64,000 bases of DNA from positions 4,154,001 to 4,218,000 of the forward strand of contig NZ_JACCCC010000001.1 in the NCBI RefSeq assembly GCF_013408795.1, in the 5' to 3' direction. This DNA is from Spinactinospora alkalitolerans. Lineage in GTDB: Bacteria > Actinomycetota > Actinomycetes > Streptosporangiales > Streptosporangiaceae. How positions within the stretch are numbered: the stretch's first letter is position 1; each line of letters starts with the position of its first letter. A program made the translations under genes and the position numbers. Below are positions 16,772 to 26,844 of this stretch, one piece after another. The notes beneath the pieces are model-generated. The model was given only the letters and a program-made list of their open reading frames with translations, ran no database searches and had not been told where the DNA came from.

Positions 16772-17494
16772 TCAGGACCGCCACACGTAGCCGGCGAGGC
16801 GCCCCGTCGGCGCCTGCCTGCGGTGGGAGAAGAGTTCGGGGGTCTCCAGCGTGCAGCGCTCGTCGGCGACGATCTGACCGATTCCGGCCCTGCGCAACTG
16901 CGCGGTGACACCGGCCCGCATGTCGACCCCCGTGGTCCCCTTGCGGGTGCGACTCGCTCCCTCCGGCACGGCGCGCCGCACCTCCTCCTGCATTCCGGGC
17001 GGCACCTCGTAGCATTCGCCGCAGATCGATGGGCCCAGCGCGACGGCGATGCGCCCCGGGTCGGCGCCCTGGCCGACCATCTCCCGCACCAGCGCCGTCG
17101 CGACGCCCTTGGCCGTCCCGAGCCGGCCCGAATGGGCCGCAGCGGTCACGCCCGCCACCGGATCGGCGGCCAGGATCGGCAGGCAGTCCGCCGCGAGCGC
17201 GCCCAGCACCAGGTCACGACGGGTCGTGACGACGCCGTCCACCGCTTCGACCTCGCCGGGCTCGGCCACGACCGCGACGTCGGCGCTGTGCACCTGGTTC
17301 ATCCAGACGACCCGCTCCGGGTCGAAACCGAACCGGGCGGCCGCGGCCCTGCGGTTCTCCGCCACGGCCTCGGGGTCGTCGGCCACCCCCGTCCCGAGGT
17401 TCAGCGTGTCGTAGGGCGCTGCGCTCACGCCCCCGTCATAGCGCTGGGTGAAGCCGGCCCGATAGCCCGGCGCCAGCTCGATCACGGCACTCAT
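16772..17494 (-). CDS. pgeF: Peptidoglycan editing factor PgeF (laccase-domain protein)
   Basis: A 240-residue protein of the YfiH/YlmD family. In E. coli this family removes peptidoglycan precursors that carry L-serine in place of L-alanine; other members were described as laccases or purine-nucleoside enzymes. The metal-site motifs are visible: MNQVHSADV, ADCLPIL, AAHSGRLGTAKG and GPSICGECYEV. The usual HAGWRG motif here reads HSGRLG. It lies between ftsZ and yggS, the standard actinobacterial order. The start is ATG at 17494. Confidence 0.93.
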   Translation of the reverse strand: MSAVIELAPGYRAGFTQRYDGGVSAAPYDTLNLGTGVADDPEAVAENRRAAAARFGFDPERVVWMNQVHSADVAVVAEPGEVEAVDGVVTTRRDLVLGALAADCLPILAADPVAGVTAAAHSGRLGTAKGVATALVREMVGQGADPGRIAVALGPSICGECYEVPPGMQEEVRRAVPEGASRTRKGTTGVDMRAGVTAQLRRAGIGQIVADERCTLETPELFSHRRQAPTGRLAGYVWRS

Positions 17495-17582
17495 CGTGGG
17501 GACTGCTTCTCCTGGGAGAGGGAGGGGAGGAAAGCCGTTCGGCGGCGGTTCAGCGAAGCGCGCCGCCGAATCGGTGGGGATC

Positions 17583-17610
17583 GCGGCAGCGCGGGCGCCC
17601 GCGCTGCCGC
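17583..17610 (-). terminator. Perfect palindrome directly after ftsZ
   Basis: A 28-base perfect palindrome, GCGGCAGCGCGGGC and its exact complement, begins two bases after the ftsZ stop codon on the minus strand. It can fold into a 12-bp stem with a 4-base loop. With no T-tract it may be a terminator, an attenuating hairpin between ftsZ and pgeF, or an mRNA-stability element. Confidence 0.55.
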
Positions 17611-17612
17611 CG

Positions 17613-19043
17613 CTACTTCAGGAAGTCCGGGACGTCCAGGTCGTCGCCCTCGTCGAAGATCACCCGGCGTCGGGGGGTGGGGATCTCGCTGGAGCGGGAG
17701 AAGGGGCTCTCCGTCCCGGTCCGGCGGACCGGGCCGTAGCCGTTGTCGCCCACCGCACGGATGTTGGGGGTCTGGTAGGGCTCCTCCTCCACGGCCGGTT
17801 CCGGCTCGGCCTGCTCCTGCGGCTCCGGCTCGGAGATCTCCTCGGCCCGCGGCGGCTCCGGGGCCGGTTCGGGCTCGGGTTCGGGTTCGGGCTCGCTCAC
17901 CGGCGCCGGGGCGGGGCGGGCCTGCGGCTCCTCGCGGACCGGCCGCACCGGCTCGGGCCTGGAGGGCGCGGCCGGCGCCTCGGCGGCCGGCGGCTGGACC
18001 GGGCGCTCCGGCCGGGCCGGCGGCGGGGCGACCGGTTCCCGCGGGGCGGGATCGGGCGGCACCGCGGCCGCCTTCGGGGGGAGAGCGGCCTCCACCCTGG
18101 GCTCGTCGAAGCCCGCGGCGATGACGGTCACCCGAACCTCGTCGCCCAGCGCGTCGTCGATGACGGCGCCGAAGATGATGTTGGCCTCGGGGGCCGCGGA
18201 GTTGGCGACCAGCTGGGCCGCCTCGTTGATCTCGAACAGGCCCAGGTCGGAGCCGCCCTGGATGGACAGCAGGACGCCGTGGGCGCCGTCGATGCTGGCC
18301 TCCAGCAGCGGCGAGGAGATCGCCATCTCGGCCGCCGCCACCGCGCGGTCGTCGCCCCGGGCCGAACCGATGCCCATGAGGGCCGATCCGGCGCCGGACA
18401 TGACCGACTTGACGTCGGCGAAGTCCAGATTGATCAGGCCGGGCGTGGTGATGAGGTCGGTGATGCCCTGAACACCGGACAGCAGCACCTGGTCGGCGGC
18501 CTTGAACGCGTCGAGCACGCTGACCTGGCGGTCGGAGATGGACAGCAGCCGGTCGTTGGGGATCACGATGAGCGTGTCGACCTCTTCGCGCAGCATCGCG
18601 ATGCCCGACTCGGCCTGGGTGGCCCGCCGCTTGCCCTCGAAGCCGAAGGGGCGGGTGACCACGCCGATGGTCAGCGCGCCGATCGATCGGGCGATGTTGG
18701 CGACCACCGGCGCGCCGCCGGTGCCCGTGCCGCCGCCCTCGCCCGCGGTCACGAAGACCATGTCGGCCCCCTTGAGGACCTCTTCGATCTCCTCGCGGTG
18801 GTCCTCGGCGGCCTTGCGGCCGACGTCGGGGTTGGCGCCCGCGCCCAGTCCGCGGGTGAGTTCGCGGCCGACATCGAGCTTGACGTCGGCATCGCTCATG
18901 AGCAGCGCCTGAGCGTCGGTGTTGATGGCGATGAACTCGACGCCCTTGAGTCCCTCTTCGATCATCCGGTTGACGGCGTTGACACCGCCGCCGCCGATGC
19001 CGACGACCTTGATGACCGCGAGGTAGTTCTGCGGTGCTGCCAC
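17613..19043 (-). CDS. ftsZ: Cell-division GTPase FtsZ
   Basis: A 476-residue tubulin homologue that forms the Z ring. Visible landmarks are [24 protein letters not shown], the GTP-binding signature GGGTGTG, and the T7 loop [11 protein letters not shown] with the catalytic aspartate. The globular core ends near residue 315. A long linker rich in Pro, Glu and Ala (including a run of Glu-Pro repeats) leads to the C-terminal peptide [10 protein letters not shown], the SepF/FtsW-binding tail. The linker is longer than in many bacteria, making the protein larger than usual. The start is GTG at 19043 with AAAGG upstream. Confidence 0.97.
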   Translation of the reverse strand: MAAPQNYLAVIKVVGIGGGGVNAVNRMIEEGLKGVEFIAINTDAQALLMSDADVKLDVGRELTRGLGAGANPDVGRKAAEDHREEIEEVLKGADMVFVTAGEGGGTGTGGAPVVANIARSIGALTIGVVTRPFGFEGKRRATQAESGIAMLREEVDTLIVIPNDRLLSISDRQVSVLDAFKAADQVLLSGVQGITDLITTPGLINLDFADVKSVMSGAGSALMGIGSARGDDRAVAAAEMAISSPLLEASIDGAHGVLLSIQGGSDLGLFEINEAAQLVANSAAPEANIIFGAVIDDALGDEVRVTVIAAGFDEPRVEAALPPKAAAVPPDPAPREPVAPPPARPERPVQPPAAEAPAAPSRPEPVRPVREEPQARPAPAPVSEPEPEPEPEPAPEPPRAEEISEPEPQEQAEPEPAVEEEPYQTPNIRAVGDNGYGPVRRTGTESPFSRSSEIPTPRRRVIFDEGDDLDVPDFLK

Positions 19044-19430
19044 GACGAGGGGCCTTTCCGCTCGCTTCTTGCCAACTGTGCCGGTCCGCCGCCACGGGGC
19101 GTTCCTCCGCCCCACCGCCGGACCGGTTCACTGGCTGTCCGGTTCTGCAGTGTTCTCGGTTATCGCTTCGGATCCCGGGGCCGGCACCGGCCGGTCACGG
19201 TCCCATGGGGATCGGGGGTCGGCGAGTGCGTCCGAGCTGTCCGCCCGCGCTCGCCTCATGGTGCAAGTCCATACTTATGTCAACTAAAGGTGGTGCTTTC
19301 CGACAGTAGGCCGAGGTCCCGCCACCGGGCAACTAATGACGAGCTCAGCCTATCGGCGTGTCGCGCACGGAGGCGATGCGCGCGCCCGGCGCGTCGCGCA
19401 TGTCATCGCACCGGCCGCCGTCGCCGGTCG
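19044..19430. other. Intergenic region between ftsQ and ftsZ, likely holds ftsZ promoters
   Basis: This 387-base gap between ftsQ and ftsZ has no convincing gene. It is less G+C-rich near 19270-19300, where the minus strand reads TTAGTTGACATAAGTATGG; the TTGACA is a good -35 match, but no clear -10 lies at standard distance. In other actinobacteria ftsZ has its own promoters in this gap, so the same is inferred here. Confidence 0.45.
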
Positions 19431-20147
19431 TCATTTGACGACGGCCACATCGGAGGCGCTGACGTCGTAGCGCCGCTCCTCGCTCGGCGGGTGCTCGCGC
19501 ATCAGGATCTCCAGGATCCCGGCCTTCTTCTCGGTGCGCTCGCTGTCGCCCCACATCACGCTCGCCCCGTTGCCCAGCCGCAGGGTGATCTCGGAGCGGT
19601 CGGTCGCCTCGATCTCCTCGACGTCGTCCAGGATCGCGGCGGGCAGGCCCTCGACGACGGCCGCGGCCTCGGCGACGGCGGGGTTGCCCTCGACCTCCCC
19701 GGTGACCGAGACCAGCGGGTGGCCCGGGGACGGCTCGCCGGTGTCCTCGATGTGGACGCCGTCGTGGTCCACCAGCCGGTAGCCGTCGCCGACCCGGACG
19801 CTCAAGGCAGGCGTGCGCTCGACGACCTCCACCCGCAGCGTGGCCGGCCACCCCCGCGAGACCGTGGCCGACTCCACCAGCCGCAGCTCCTCCGCCCGGG
19901 CCGCGGCCGCGGCGGTGTCGACCCGGGCCAGAGGGGTGCCGGTGCGCACGTCGACGGCCGAGACCACCTCGCCGGAGTCCAACCGGCCGGCTCCGGTGAC
20001 CTCGACGTCGCGCACGACGAGCAGCCGCGAGCCGAGGAGCACCCAAGTGACCACGGCGAGCACCGCCACGATGAGCAGCACGACGAAGGCGGCCTTCCAC
20101 GGGTCGGAGCGGCGCGCCCGGGCGACGGCCTCCTCGGAACCCTCCAC
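19431..20147 (-). CDS. ftsQ: Cell-division protein FtsQ
   Basis: A 238-residue bitopic membrane protein with a short basic cytoplasmic N terminus, one membrane helix (AAFVVLLIVAVLAVVTWVLL, about 18-38) and an extracytoplasmic part. A POTRA domain follows (VVRDVEVTGAGRLDSGEVVS), then the FtsQ domain with VSRGWPATLRVEVVERTPA. It links early and late division proteins. The start is GTG at 20147 behind GGGAGG; the frame is open farther upstream but within the end of murC. The gap to murC is 49 bases. Confidence 0.92.
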   Translation of the reverse strand: MEGSEEAVARARRSDPWKAAFVVLLIVAVLAVVTWVLLGSRLLVVRDVEVTGAGRLDSGEVVSAVDVRTGTPLARVDTAAAAARAEELRLVESATVSRGWPATLRVEVVERTPALSVRVGDGYRLVDHDGVHIEDTGEPSPGHPLVSVTGEVEGNPAVAEAAAVVEGLPAAILDDVEEIEATDRSEITLRLGNGASVMWGDSERTEKKAGILEILMREHPPSEERRYDVSASDVAVVK

Positions 20148-20196
20148 CGCATGCCTCCCTCGTCCCGCCGTGCCGGCCCCGGGGTCACGAGATCCC

Positions 20197-21657
20197 TCAG
20201 GCCGGGTCCCCCGGCCTCGGGCCACCGGAGCCGCCCAGTGCCTCGACGATCTCGGGGCCGAGTTCGGTGACGTCGCCCGCGCCCATGGTCAGCACGATGT
20301 CGCCGGGCCGCGCCAGGTCCGCGACCTGCACGACGGCGCCGGCCTTGTCCGGGCGGTGGTGCACCCGCTCGTGCCCGACTCGGCCGGTGATGAGCTCGGC
20401 GGTGACGCCGGGCTCCGGGTCCTCCCTGGCCGCGTAGATCGCCAGCACCACGGCCTCGTCGGCCAGGGTGAGCGCCTCGGCGAACTCGGTGGCGAAGATC
20501 CGGGTGCGACTGTATAGATGGGGTTGGAACAGCGCCACGACCCTGCCCCGTGCGCCGCCCGTCTCCCGCCGGCCCGCCTCGCTCTCCAAAGCGGCCCGCG
20601 CCGCTGTGAGGTCGGCCGCGATCTCGGTGGGGTGGTGGGCGTAGCTGTCGTAGACGCGCACGCCGCCGGCCTCGCCCTTGAACTCGAAGCGCCGGGCGGC
20701 CCCGGTGAAGCGGGCCAGCCCGTCGGCGGCCACCTCCGGGTCGTGGCCGAGCTCGTCGGCCGCGGCGACGGCCGCCGCGGCGTTGAGCACGTTGTGCCGC
20801 CCGGGCACCGCGATGGCGCAGCGCACCGGTTCGGAGCCGGGCGCGGTCAGCGTGAAGGAGGTGGTGAAGCCGTCGGCCCGGACGTCGCTCACCCGGTACT
20901 CGGCCTCGGGCGCCTCGCCGTAGGTGCGCACCCGCCGGCCGCGCTCCCTGGCGACCTCGGCGACCTTGCGCGCTCCGGGGTCGTCGATGCCCACCACCAG
21001 GGTCTCGGCGACCCGGTCGACGAAGGCGGCGAAGTTGGCGTGGATCTCCTCCAGGCCGCCGTAGTTGTCGAGGTGGTCGGCCTCGACGTTGGTGACCACC
21101 GCGATCCTGGGCCGGAGCATCAGGAAGGAGCCGTCGCTCTCGTCGGCTTCGACCACGATCACGTCGCCCGCTCCGGCGTCGGCGCCCAGCCCGGTCGTGA
21201 CGAGGCTGCCGCCGATGACGTAGCCGGGCTCGACCCCCAGGTGCTGCAGCACCACGGTGAGCATCGAGGTGGTGGTGGTCTTGCCGTGCGTGCCGGCCAC
21301 CGCGACGCCGCGCCGGTCCAGCAGCAGCGCGCCCAGGGCCGCGGCGCGCGGCAGGATCCGCAGGCCGCGTTCGCGGGCCTCGGCGAGCTCGGGGTTGTCC
21401 TCGCGGACCGCCGAGGACACCACCAGGGTGTCGGCGTCGCCGACGTTGCCCGCGGCGTGCCCGACGTGGGTCACCGCGCCCAGCTCGGCGAGCTGGCGCA
21501 GCAGCGGGCCGTCCTTGGCGTCACTGCCCGAGACCTCGACGCCGCGCTGCAGCAGCACCCTGGCGATGCCGGACATGCCCACGCCGCCCATGCCGACGAA
21601 GTGGACCCGGCCGAGCCTGCCGACCTCGACCGGATCAGTGGGCTGGACCAGGCTCAT
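20197..21657 (-). CDS. murC: UDP-N-acetylmuramate--L-alanine ligase
   Basis: A 486-residue Mur ligase that adds L-alanine to UDP-MurNAc in the cytoplasm. The N-terminal Rossmann motif is GMGGVGMSGIARVL; the ATP P-loop is AGTHGKTTTTSML; the central domain shows VEADESDGSF and NVEADHLDNYGG; the C-terminal domain has DSYAHHPTEIAADL and FQPHLYSRT. The ATG at 21657 overlaps the murG stop as ATGA, so murG and murC are translationally coupled. The murG-murC-ftsQ order is that of mycobacteria and many other actinobacteria. Confidence 0.96.
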   Translation of the reverse strand: MSLVQPTDPVEVGRLGRVHFVGMGGVGMSGIARVLLQRGVEVSGSDAKDGPLLRQLAELGAVTHVGHAAGNVGDADTLVVSSAVREDNPELAEARERGLRILPRAAALGALLLDRRGVAVAGTHGKTTTTSMLTVVLQHLGVEPGYVIGGSLVTTGLGADAGAGDVIVVEADESDGSFLMLRPRIAVVTNVEADHLDNYGGLEEIHANFAAFVDRVAETLVVGIDDPGARKVAEVARERGRRVRTYGEAPEAEYRVSDVRADGFTTSFTLTAPGSEPVRCAIAVPGRHNVLNAAAAVAAADELGHDPEVAADGLARFTGAARRFEFKGEAGGVRVYDSYAHHPTEIAADLTAARAALESEAGRRETGGARGRVVALFQPHLYSRTRIFATEFAEALTLADEAVVLAIYAAREDPEPGVTAELITGRVGHERVHHRPDKAGAVVQVADLARPGDIVLTMGAGDVTELGPEIVEALGGSGGPRPGDPA

Positions 21658-22814
21658 CGGGCGTCCTTGCCGTCGTCGTAGAGGTCGAGGCCGTCGTCGG
21701 AGTCGTCGACGGGCATCTTCGGGGTGGCCTTCTCGCCGCGGGCGATGGCCATGACCTCGCGCGCCAGATCGGCGTCGGCGTCGCGGCGGCCCATCTTGGC
21801 CGCGGCCTCCGACATGGCGACGACGCGGTCGGTGTCGGTCAGCAGCGGCAGCATCTGCTCCCGGATCCACTGCGGGGTCAGATCGGAGTTGTCGACCATG
21901 AGACCGCCGCCGGCCTGCACGATCGGCTCGGCGTTGAGGCGCTGCTCGCCGTTGCCGATGGGCAGCGGCACGAACACGGCCGGCAGGCCCACGGCGGTGA
22001 GCTCGGCGCAGGTCATCGCGCCCGAACGGCACATGGCGACGTCGGCGGCGGCGTAGGCGAGGTCCATCCGGTCGACGTAGGGCACCACCACGTAGGGGAC
22101 GCCGTCGCGGGTGCGGTCCTCGGGCTCGTCGGCGTTCTTGGGCCCGACCACGTGCAGCACCTGCACGCCGGCGCGGCAGAAGTCGTCGGCGGCGTCGAAG
22201 GCGGCCTGGTTGACGGCCTGGGCCCCCTGGGAGCCGCCGAAGATCAGCAGCGTGGGCAGGTCGGGGCGGAGCCCGAAGTGGGCGCGGGCCTTGTCGCCGG
22301 CCGCCAGCCGGTCCAGCGTGGAGATCTGCTCGCGCAACGGGATGCCGATGTAGCGGCCGTTGCGGATCTCGGTGTGGGGGTGCCCGGTGAACACGTGCGG
22401 GGTCAGCCGCGCGCCGAGCCGGTTGGCCAGGCCCGGCAGCGGGTTGGCCTCGTGCACCACGATCGGGATCCGGCGTCGCCGGGCCGCCAGGTAGCCCGGC
22501 GTGGCCACATAGCCGCCGAAGCCGACCAGCACGTCGGCGCCCATGCGCTCCAGGTGGCCGGAGGCGGTGCCGATGGCGTTGGCCAGCTTGCCCGGGACCG
22601 ACAGGAGCTGCGGCGTCAGTCTGCGCGGCAGCGGAACCGCCGGAATCTCCCCCAGCTCGTAGCCCCGCATGGGGACGAGCCGGGTCTCCAGTCCCCGTTC
22701 GGTGCCCAGGCACAGGACCCGGGTGTCGGGATTGACGCGCCGCAGCGCGTCGGCCAGGGCCAGTGCGGGCTCGATGTGCCCGGCCGTGCCGCCTCCGGCG
22801 AGGACTACCCTCAT
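21654..22814 (-). CDS. murG: UDP-GlcNAc:undecaprenyl-PP-MurNAc-pentapeptide transferase MurG
   Basis: A 386-residue GT28 glycosyltransferase that turns lipid I into lipid II on the inner membrane face. The N terminus MRVVLAGGGTAGHIEPALAL carries the glycine-rich loop, GGSQGAQAVNQ is the second, and the donor-site region includes CRSGAMTCAELTAVGLPAVF then PIGNGEQRLNA. A C-terminal acidic tail (DDSDDGLDLYDDGKD) extends the usual length slightly. The ATG at 22814 overlaps the ftsW stop (ATGA). AGGAGG lies eleven bases upstream. Confidence 0.96.
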   Translation of the reverse strand: MRVVLAGGGTAGHIEPALALADALRRVNPDTRVLCLGTERGLETRLVPMRGYELGEIPAVPLPRRLTPQLLSVPGKLANAIGTASGHLERMGADVLVGFGGYVATPGYLAARRRRIPIVVHEANPLPGLANRLGARLTPHVFTGHPHTEIRNGRYIGIPLREQISTLDRLAAGDKARAHFGLRPDLPTLLIFGGSQGAQAVNQAAFDAADDFCRAGVQVLHVVGPKNADEPEDRTRDGVPYVVVPYVDRMDLAYAAADVAMCRSGAMTCAELTAVGLPAVFVPLPIGNGEQRLNAEPIVQAGGGLMVDNSDLTPQWIREQMLPLLTDTDRVVAMSEAAAKMGRRDADADLAREVMAIARGEKATPKMPVDDSDDGLDLYDDGKDAR

Positions 22815-24109
22815 CGTCGCCGATTCCTCCTCGCTTGAACCTGCGTGGGACGCGATCCGTTTCTGTCCTGGGCGCCGGGGGCGGTTTTCCCGCCTTCGCC
22901 GACATCGTCCAGGCCAAGCCAGCTTAGAGCCCTTTGCACGCGGCCGGGACCGCGAGCGGCGAGCGTCCTGCGGGCGTCGGGCTCCCTTTTGGCGAGGGCC
23001 AGCAGGATGCCCAGCGCCAGCATCGTGGGGATCAGGGAGGAGCCTCCGGCCGAGACCAGGGGCAGCGGGATGCCCGTGATGGGCAGCACGCCGATGACCG
23101 TGCCGATGTTGACCAGCGCCTGGACCACGATCCACGAGGTGACCGAGGCCGCGGCCAGCCGCACGAACGGGCCGTCGGCCCGCGACGCCACGCGCAGCCC
23201 AGCGTAGCCGAGGACACCGAACAGCCCGACGACGATCAGCGTCCCGATCAGGCCGAGCTCCTCGCCGATGATGGCGAAGATGAAGTCGCTCTCGGGGTGC
23301 GGCAGGAAGCCCCACTTCTCCCTGCTGTGGCCGATCCCCACGCCGAACAGGCCGCCCGTGCCCAGGGCGTAGAAGCCGTGCAGCAGCTGGAAGCCCGTGT
23401 TGTGCGGGTCGGCCTCGGGATTGAGGAAGGACGTCAGCCGCGCCATGCGGTAGGGCTCGACCGCGATCATGATCCCCACCAGGAGCGCCACCAGTCCGAA
23501 CATGGCGATGAACAGCCGGCCCGGGGCTCCCACCACCCACAGCAGCGCCAGGAAGATCGCCAGCAGCACGAACGTGGTGCCCAGGTCGTTGCCGAGCAGC
23601 ACCAGCAGCACCAGCACGCCGCACCCCGGCAGCAGGGGGAACAGCAGTTGGCGCCACTCCACCATTTGCCGCAGCTCCTCCCTGCGGGCGAGCACGGTGG
23701 CGCCCCACAGCGCGAACGCCAGCTTCGCCGGCTCCGAGGCCTGCACCGTCACGCCGCCGATCTCCAGCCAGCGCGTCGCACCGTAGTACTCCTGCCCGTG
23801 GAAGACGGTGAGCACCAGCAGCGCGACCGAGGCGAGCATCGCCGGGTAGCCGACCAGCCGGAACACCTTCAGCGGCATGTGCGAGGCCAGCACCATCAGC
23901 GGCAGGCCGATCGCCGCGGCCATGAGCTGCTTCTGGAACAGCGAGAACGCCGACCCGGTCTCGGTGTAGGAGTCCACCATCGAGGAGGAGAGCACCATGG
24001 CCAGGCCGAGCGCGGCCAGCAGCGCGCTGCTGCCGAAGATCAGGTAGTAGGACGTCAGCGGGCGGTCCAGCCTGCGCGGCAGGGCCCACAGTCCGCTCAG
24101 GGCCGTCAT
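22811..24109 (-). CDS. ftsW: Septal peptidoglycan polymerase FtsW (SEDS family)
   Basis: A 432-residue polytopic membrane protein of the SEDS family, a glycosyltransferase that polymerises lipid II together with FtsI. Typical segments are LLGNDLGTTFVLLAIFLALL, VEPYRMARLTSFLNPEADP, and the loop with HSREKWGFLPHPESDFIFAI then GEELGLIG that carries the catalytic-loop residues. About nine to ten membrane helices are visible. A basic C-terminal tail (QVQARRNRRR) may contact FtsZ. The start is ATG at 24109; the frame is open upstream through a short directly repeated stretch, but no domain is there. Confidence 0.95.
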   Translation of the reverse strand: MTALSGLWALPRRLDRPLTSYYLIFGSSALLAALGLAMVLSSSMVDSYTETGSAFSLFQKQLMAAAIGLPLMVLASHMPLKVFRLVGYPAMLASVALLVLTVFHGQEYYGATRWLEIGGVTVQASEPAKLAFALWGATVLARREELRQMVEWRQLLFPLLPGCGVLVLLVLLGNDLGTTFVLLAIFLALLWVVGAPGRLFIAMFGLVALLVGIMIAVEPYRMARLTSFLNPEADPHNTGFQLLHGFYALGTGGLFGVGIGHSREKWGFLPHPESDFIFAIIGEELGLIGTLIVVGLFGVLGYAGLRVASRADGPFVRLAAASVTSWIVVQALVNIGTVIGVLPITGIPLPLVSAGGSSLIPTMLALGILLALAKREPDARRTLAARGPGRVQRALSWLGLDDVGEGGKTAPGAQDRNGSRPTQVQARRNRRR

Positions 24110-24355
24110 CCCCGGCTCCCGGCCGCGTCCGGTCCCGCCGACCGGAGGAACCGGGTCACCGGTTTCCGGCCGCGTCCGGTCCCGGTGGCGGAAGAGACCG
24201 GTACCGCCATGTGCCACTCCTACCCGCGCCGTGGTTGTCCCAGCGTCGACCAAGTCTGGCGGCAGGGGCCCCCGGCCCGTCGGACATTACCCGCGTGTTG
24301 GGTTTTTTCTGGTGTGACGCCGGATACCTCCGCCGACCCGGGCCCGGCCGCGGGG

Positions 24356-25786
24356 TCAGGCCCGCAGTTCGCGCACTGCGGCGGCGAAGGCGTCACCGCG
24401 CGCGTTGTAGTCGGCGAACATGTCCATCGACGCGGCGGCCGGCGCCAGCAGCACCGTGTCGCCGGGGCGGGCGAGCCCCGCCGCCGCGGCGACGGCCTCG
24501 GCCATCGCGCCCTCGTCGGTTCGCTCGACGTCGACCACGGCGACGCCGGGGGCGTGCGCGGCCAGGGCCGTACGCAGCCGGGCGCGGTCGGCCCCCAGCA
24601 GCACGGCGCCGCGCAGCCGCGGGGCCGCCGCGGCCACCAGGTCCTCGACGTCGGCGCCCTTGAGCAGGCCGCCCGCCACCCACACGACCGGCTCATAGGC
24701 CGCCAGTGACGCCGCCGCCGCGTGCGGATTGGTGGCCTTGGAGTCGTCGACGTAGGCCACGCCGCCGATGTCGGCCACGTGGGAGATCCGGTGCGGTTCG
24801 GGCGCGAAGGCCGCCAGGCCGGCGCGCACCGACTCCGGCGCCACGCCGACGGAGCGCGCCAGCGCGGCCGCGGCCAGCGCGTTGGCGACGTTGTGCGGGG
24901 CCGCCGGAACGACGTCGGCCAGGCTCGCCAGCTCGTCCGCGCTGCTGCGCGGGTCGGCGACGAAGGCGCGGTCCACCAGCAGGTCCTCCACGACGCCGAG
25001 CTCGTCGGGGCGCGGGGTGTCCAGGCTGAAGCCGACCAGCCGGGCCGCCGGGTCGCCGTGCTCGGCGGCCAGGCGGCGCGACCACGCGTCGGCGGAGTTG
25101 ACCACGCGGACCGTGCCGGGCGCGTAGACCCTGCCCTTGGCCATGGCGTAGGGCTCCAGCCCGCCGTGCCAGTCGAGGTGGTCGGGGGCGACGTTGAGCA
25201 CGACCGCGGCGTGCGGGCGCAGCGACGACGACCAGTGCAGCTGGAAGCTGGACAGCTCGACGGCGAGGACGTCGTCGGCCGCGCCGTCGGCATCGGGCAG
25301 CACCGCCTCGATGACGGGCGTGCCGACGTTGCCCACGGCCCTGGCCCTGCGGCCGTCGGCGCGCAGGATCGCCTCCAGCATCCGCACCGTGGTGGTCTTG
25401 CCGTTGGTGCCGGTGACGGCCAGCCAGATCTGGCCGGCGGGCTTGAGCCGCCAGGCCAGTTCGACGTCGCCGATGACCTCGATGCCGGCCCGCGCCGCCG
25501 CGGCCAGCAGCGGGGCTTCGGGCCGCCAGCCGGGAGAGGTGACGACGAGCTCGGCGCCCTCGGGCAGGGCCTGGGGGCCGTCGTCGCCGAGCTCCACCTC
25601 GGCGCCCTCCTCGCGCAGCCCCCGCGCCAGCCGCAGGGTCGCCTCGTCGGTGCGGCCGTCGACGACCGTCACGCGCGCGCCGCAGGCCAGCAGCGCCCAG
25701 ACCACGGGCGGGCCGGACACCCCCAGCCCGGTCACGCAGACCGCCCGGCCGGCCAGGTCCTCGGCGCTGTCGAACGTGGTGCCCAT
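24356..25786 (-). CDS. murD: UDP-N-acetylmuramoyl-L-alanine--D-glutamate ligase
   Basis: A 476-residue Mur ligase that adds D-glutamate. The N-terminal fold starts AVCVTGLGVSGPPVVWAL; the P-loop is VTGTNGKTTTVRMLEAIL; the central part shows VELSSFQLHW and NVAPDHLDWHGG; the C-terminal domain has YVDDSKATNPHAA. Start choice: ATG at 25786 lies two bases after the mraY stop; another in-frame ATG at 25804 overlaps mraY. The 246-base gap to ftsW contains no recognisable gene. Confidence 0.95.
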   Translation of the reverse strand: MGTTFDSAEDLAGRAVCVTGLGVSGPPVVWALLACGARVTVVDGRTDEATLRLARGLREEGAEVELGDDGPQALPEGAELVVTSPGWRPEAPLLAAAARAGIEVIGDVELAWRLKPAGQIWLAVTGTNGKTTTVRMLEAILRADGRRARAVGNVGTPVIEAVLPDADGAADDVLAVELSSFQLHWSSSLRPHAAVVLNVAPDHLDWHGGLEPYAMAKGRVYAPGTVRVVNSADAWSRRLAAEHGDPAARLVGFSLDTPRPDELGVVEDLLVDRAFVADPRSSADELASLADVVPAAPHNVANALAAAALARSVGVAPESVRAGLAAFAPEPHRISHVADIGGVAYVDDSKATNPHAAAASLAAYEPVVWVAGGLLKGADVEDLVAAAAPRLRGAVLLGADRARLRTALAAHAPGVAVVDVERTDEGAMAEAVAAAAGLARPGDTVLLAPAAASMDMFADYNARGDAFAAAVRELRA

Positions 25787-25788
25787 GG

Positions 25789-26844
25789 TTACCGCGGCAT
25801 CCATTCCAGGTAGAAGAGGCCGATGCCGATGCCGACGAACAGGCCCTGGATGATCCAGAACCGGATCACGATCGTGGTCTCGGCCCAGCCCTTGAGTTCG
25901 AAGTGGTGCTGCAACGGGGCCATCCGGAACACCCGTTTGCCGGTCAGCCGGAAGGAGCCGACCTGGACGATCACCGACAGCGTGATGAGCACGAACAGGC
26001 CGCCGATGATCAGCAGCAGCAGTTGGGTGCGGGTGGTGATGGCCAGGCCGACGAGCAGGCCGCCCAGCGCCAGCGAGCCGGTGTCGCCCATGAAGATCTT
26101 GGCCGGCGGGGCGTTGTACCAGAGGAAGCCGATGCAGCCGCCGAGGCCGGCCGCGGCGACCACCGCGAGGTCCAGCGGGTCGCGCACGGTGTAGCAGTTG
26201 GGCTCCAGGGCGTTGACGCAGCTCTGGCGCAACTGCCAGTTGCCGATGATCACGTAGGCGACCAGGGACAGGATGGTGGCGCCGGTGGCCAGGCCGTCCA
26301 GGCCGTCGGCCAGGTTGACCGCGTTGGAGGTGGCGACGATGAGGATCAGCGCCCAGATCACGAACACCACGATCATGAGCGGCGGCCCGAAGTCGCGCAG
26401 GAAGGACAGGTGCGTCGAACCCGGGGTGTAGGTGTAGTTGTTGGGGAACTGGGTGACGCCGACGGCGAAGCCGACGCCGACGATCACCTGCCCGGCCATC
26501 TTGGCGCTGCTGCGCAGGCCGAGGCTGCGCCGCTTGTAGATCTTGATGAAGTCGTCCAGGAAGCCGACGCAGCCCAGGCCGACGAACAGGAACATCACCA
26601 GCAGGCCGGACACGGTCGGCCGGGTCAGCGCCGCCAGGTGCGCGCCGAAGTAGCCGATGACGGCGCCGATGATGATGACGATGCCGCCCATGGTGGGCGT
26701 GCCCTGCTTGGTCTTGTGGCCCTCGGGGCCGTCGTCGCGGATCTCCTGGCCGAACTTGAACCGGTACAGGATCCTGATCACCATCGGCATGGTCAGCAGG
26801 GAGACCAGGAGGGAGAGCGCCGCGGCGACGAGAATACCGGTCAC
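25789..26844 (-). CDS. mraY: Phospho-MurNAc-pentapeptide translocase MraY
   Basis: A 351-residue, ten-helix membrane enzyme that transfers phospho-MurNAc-pentapeptide to undecaprenyl phosphate to give lipid I. The conserved cytoplasmic motifs are present: [15 protein letters not shown], the aspartates in [42 protein letters not shown], and [13 protein letters not shown]. The start is GTG at 26844, overlapping the murF stop by GTGA. The frame is open farther upstream only as a shadow of murF. Confidence 0.96.
   Translation of the reverse strand: MTGILVAAALSLLVSLLTMPMVIRILYRFKFGQEIRDDGPEGHKTKQGTPTMGGIVIIIGAVIGYFGAHLAALTRPTVSGLLVMFLFVGLGCVGFLDDFIKIYKRRSLGLRSSAKMAGQVIVGVGFAVGVTQFPNNYTYTPGSTHLSFLRDFGPPLMIVVFVIWALILIVATSNAVNLADGLDGLATGATILSLVAYVIIGNWQLRQSCVNALEPNCYTVRDPLDLAVVAAAGLGGCIGFLWYNAPPAKIFMGDTGSLALGGLLVGLAITTRTQLLLLIIGGLFVLITLSVIVQVGSFRLTGKRVFRMAPLQHHFELKGWAETTIVIRFWIIQGLFVGIGIGLFYLEWMPR

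Noticed and set aside
24110-24355. A small gene in the murD-ftsW gap (a 67-codon frame)
   Set aside because: The translation MCHSYPRRGCPSV and onward has no good ribosome site or domain, and runs into the murD end on the opposite strand.
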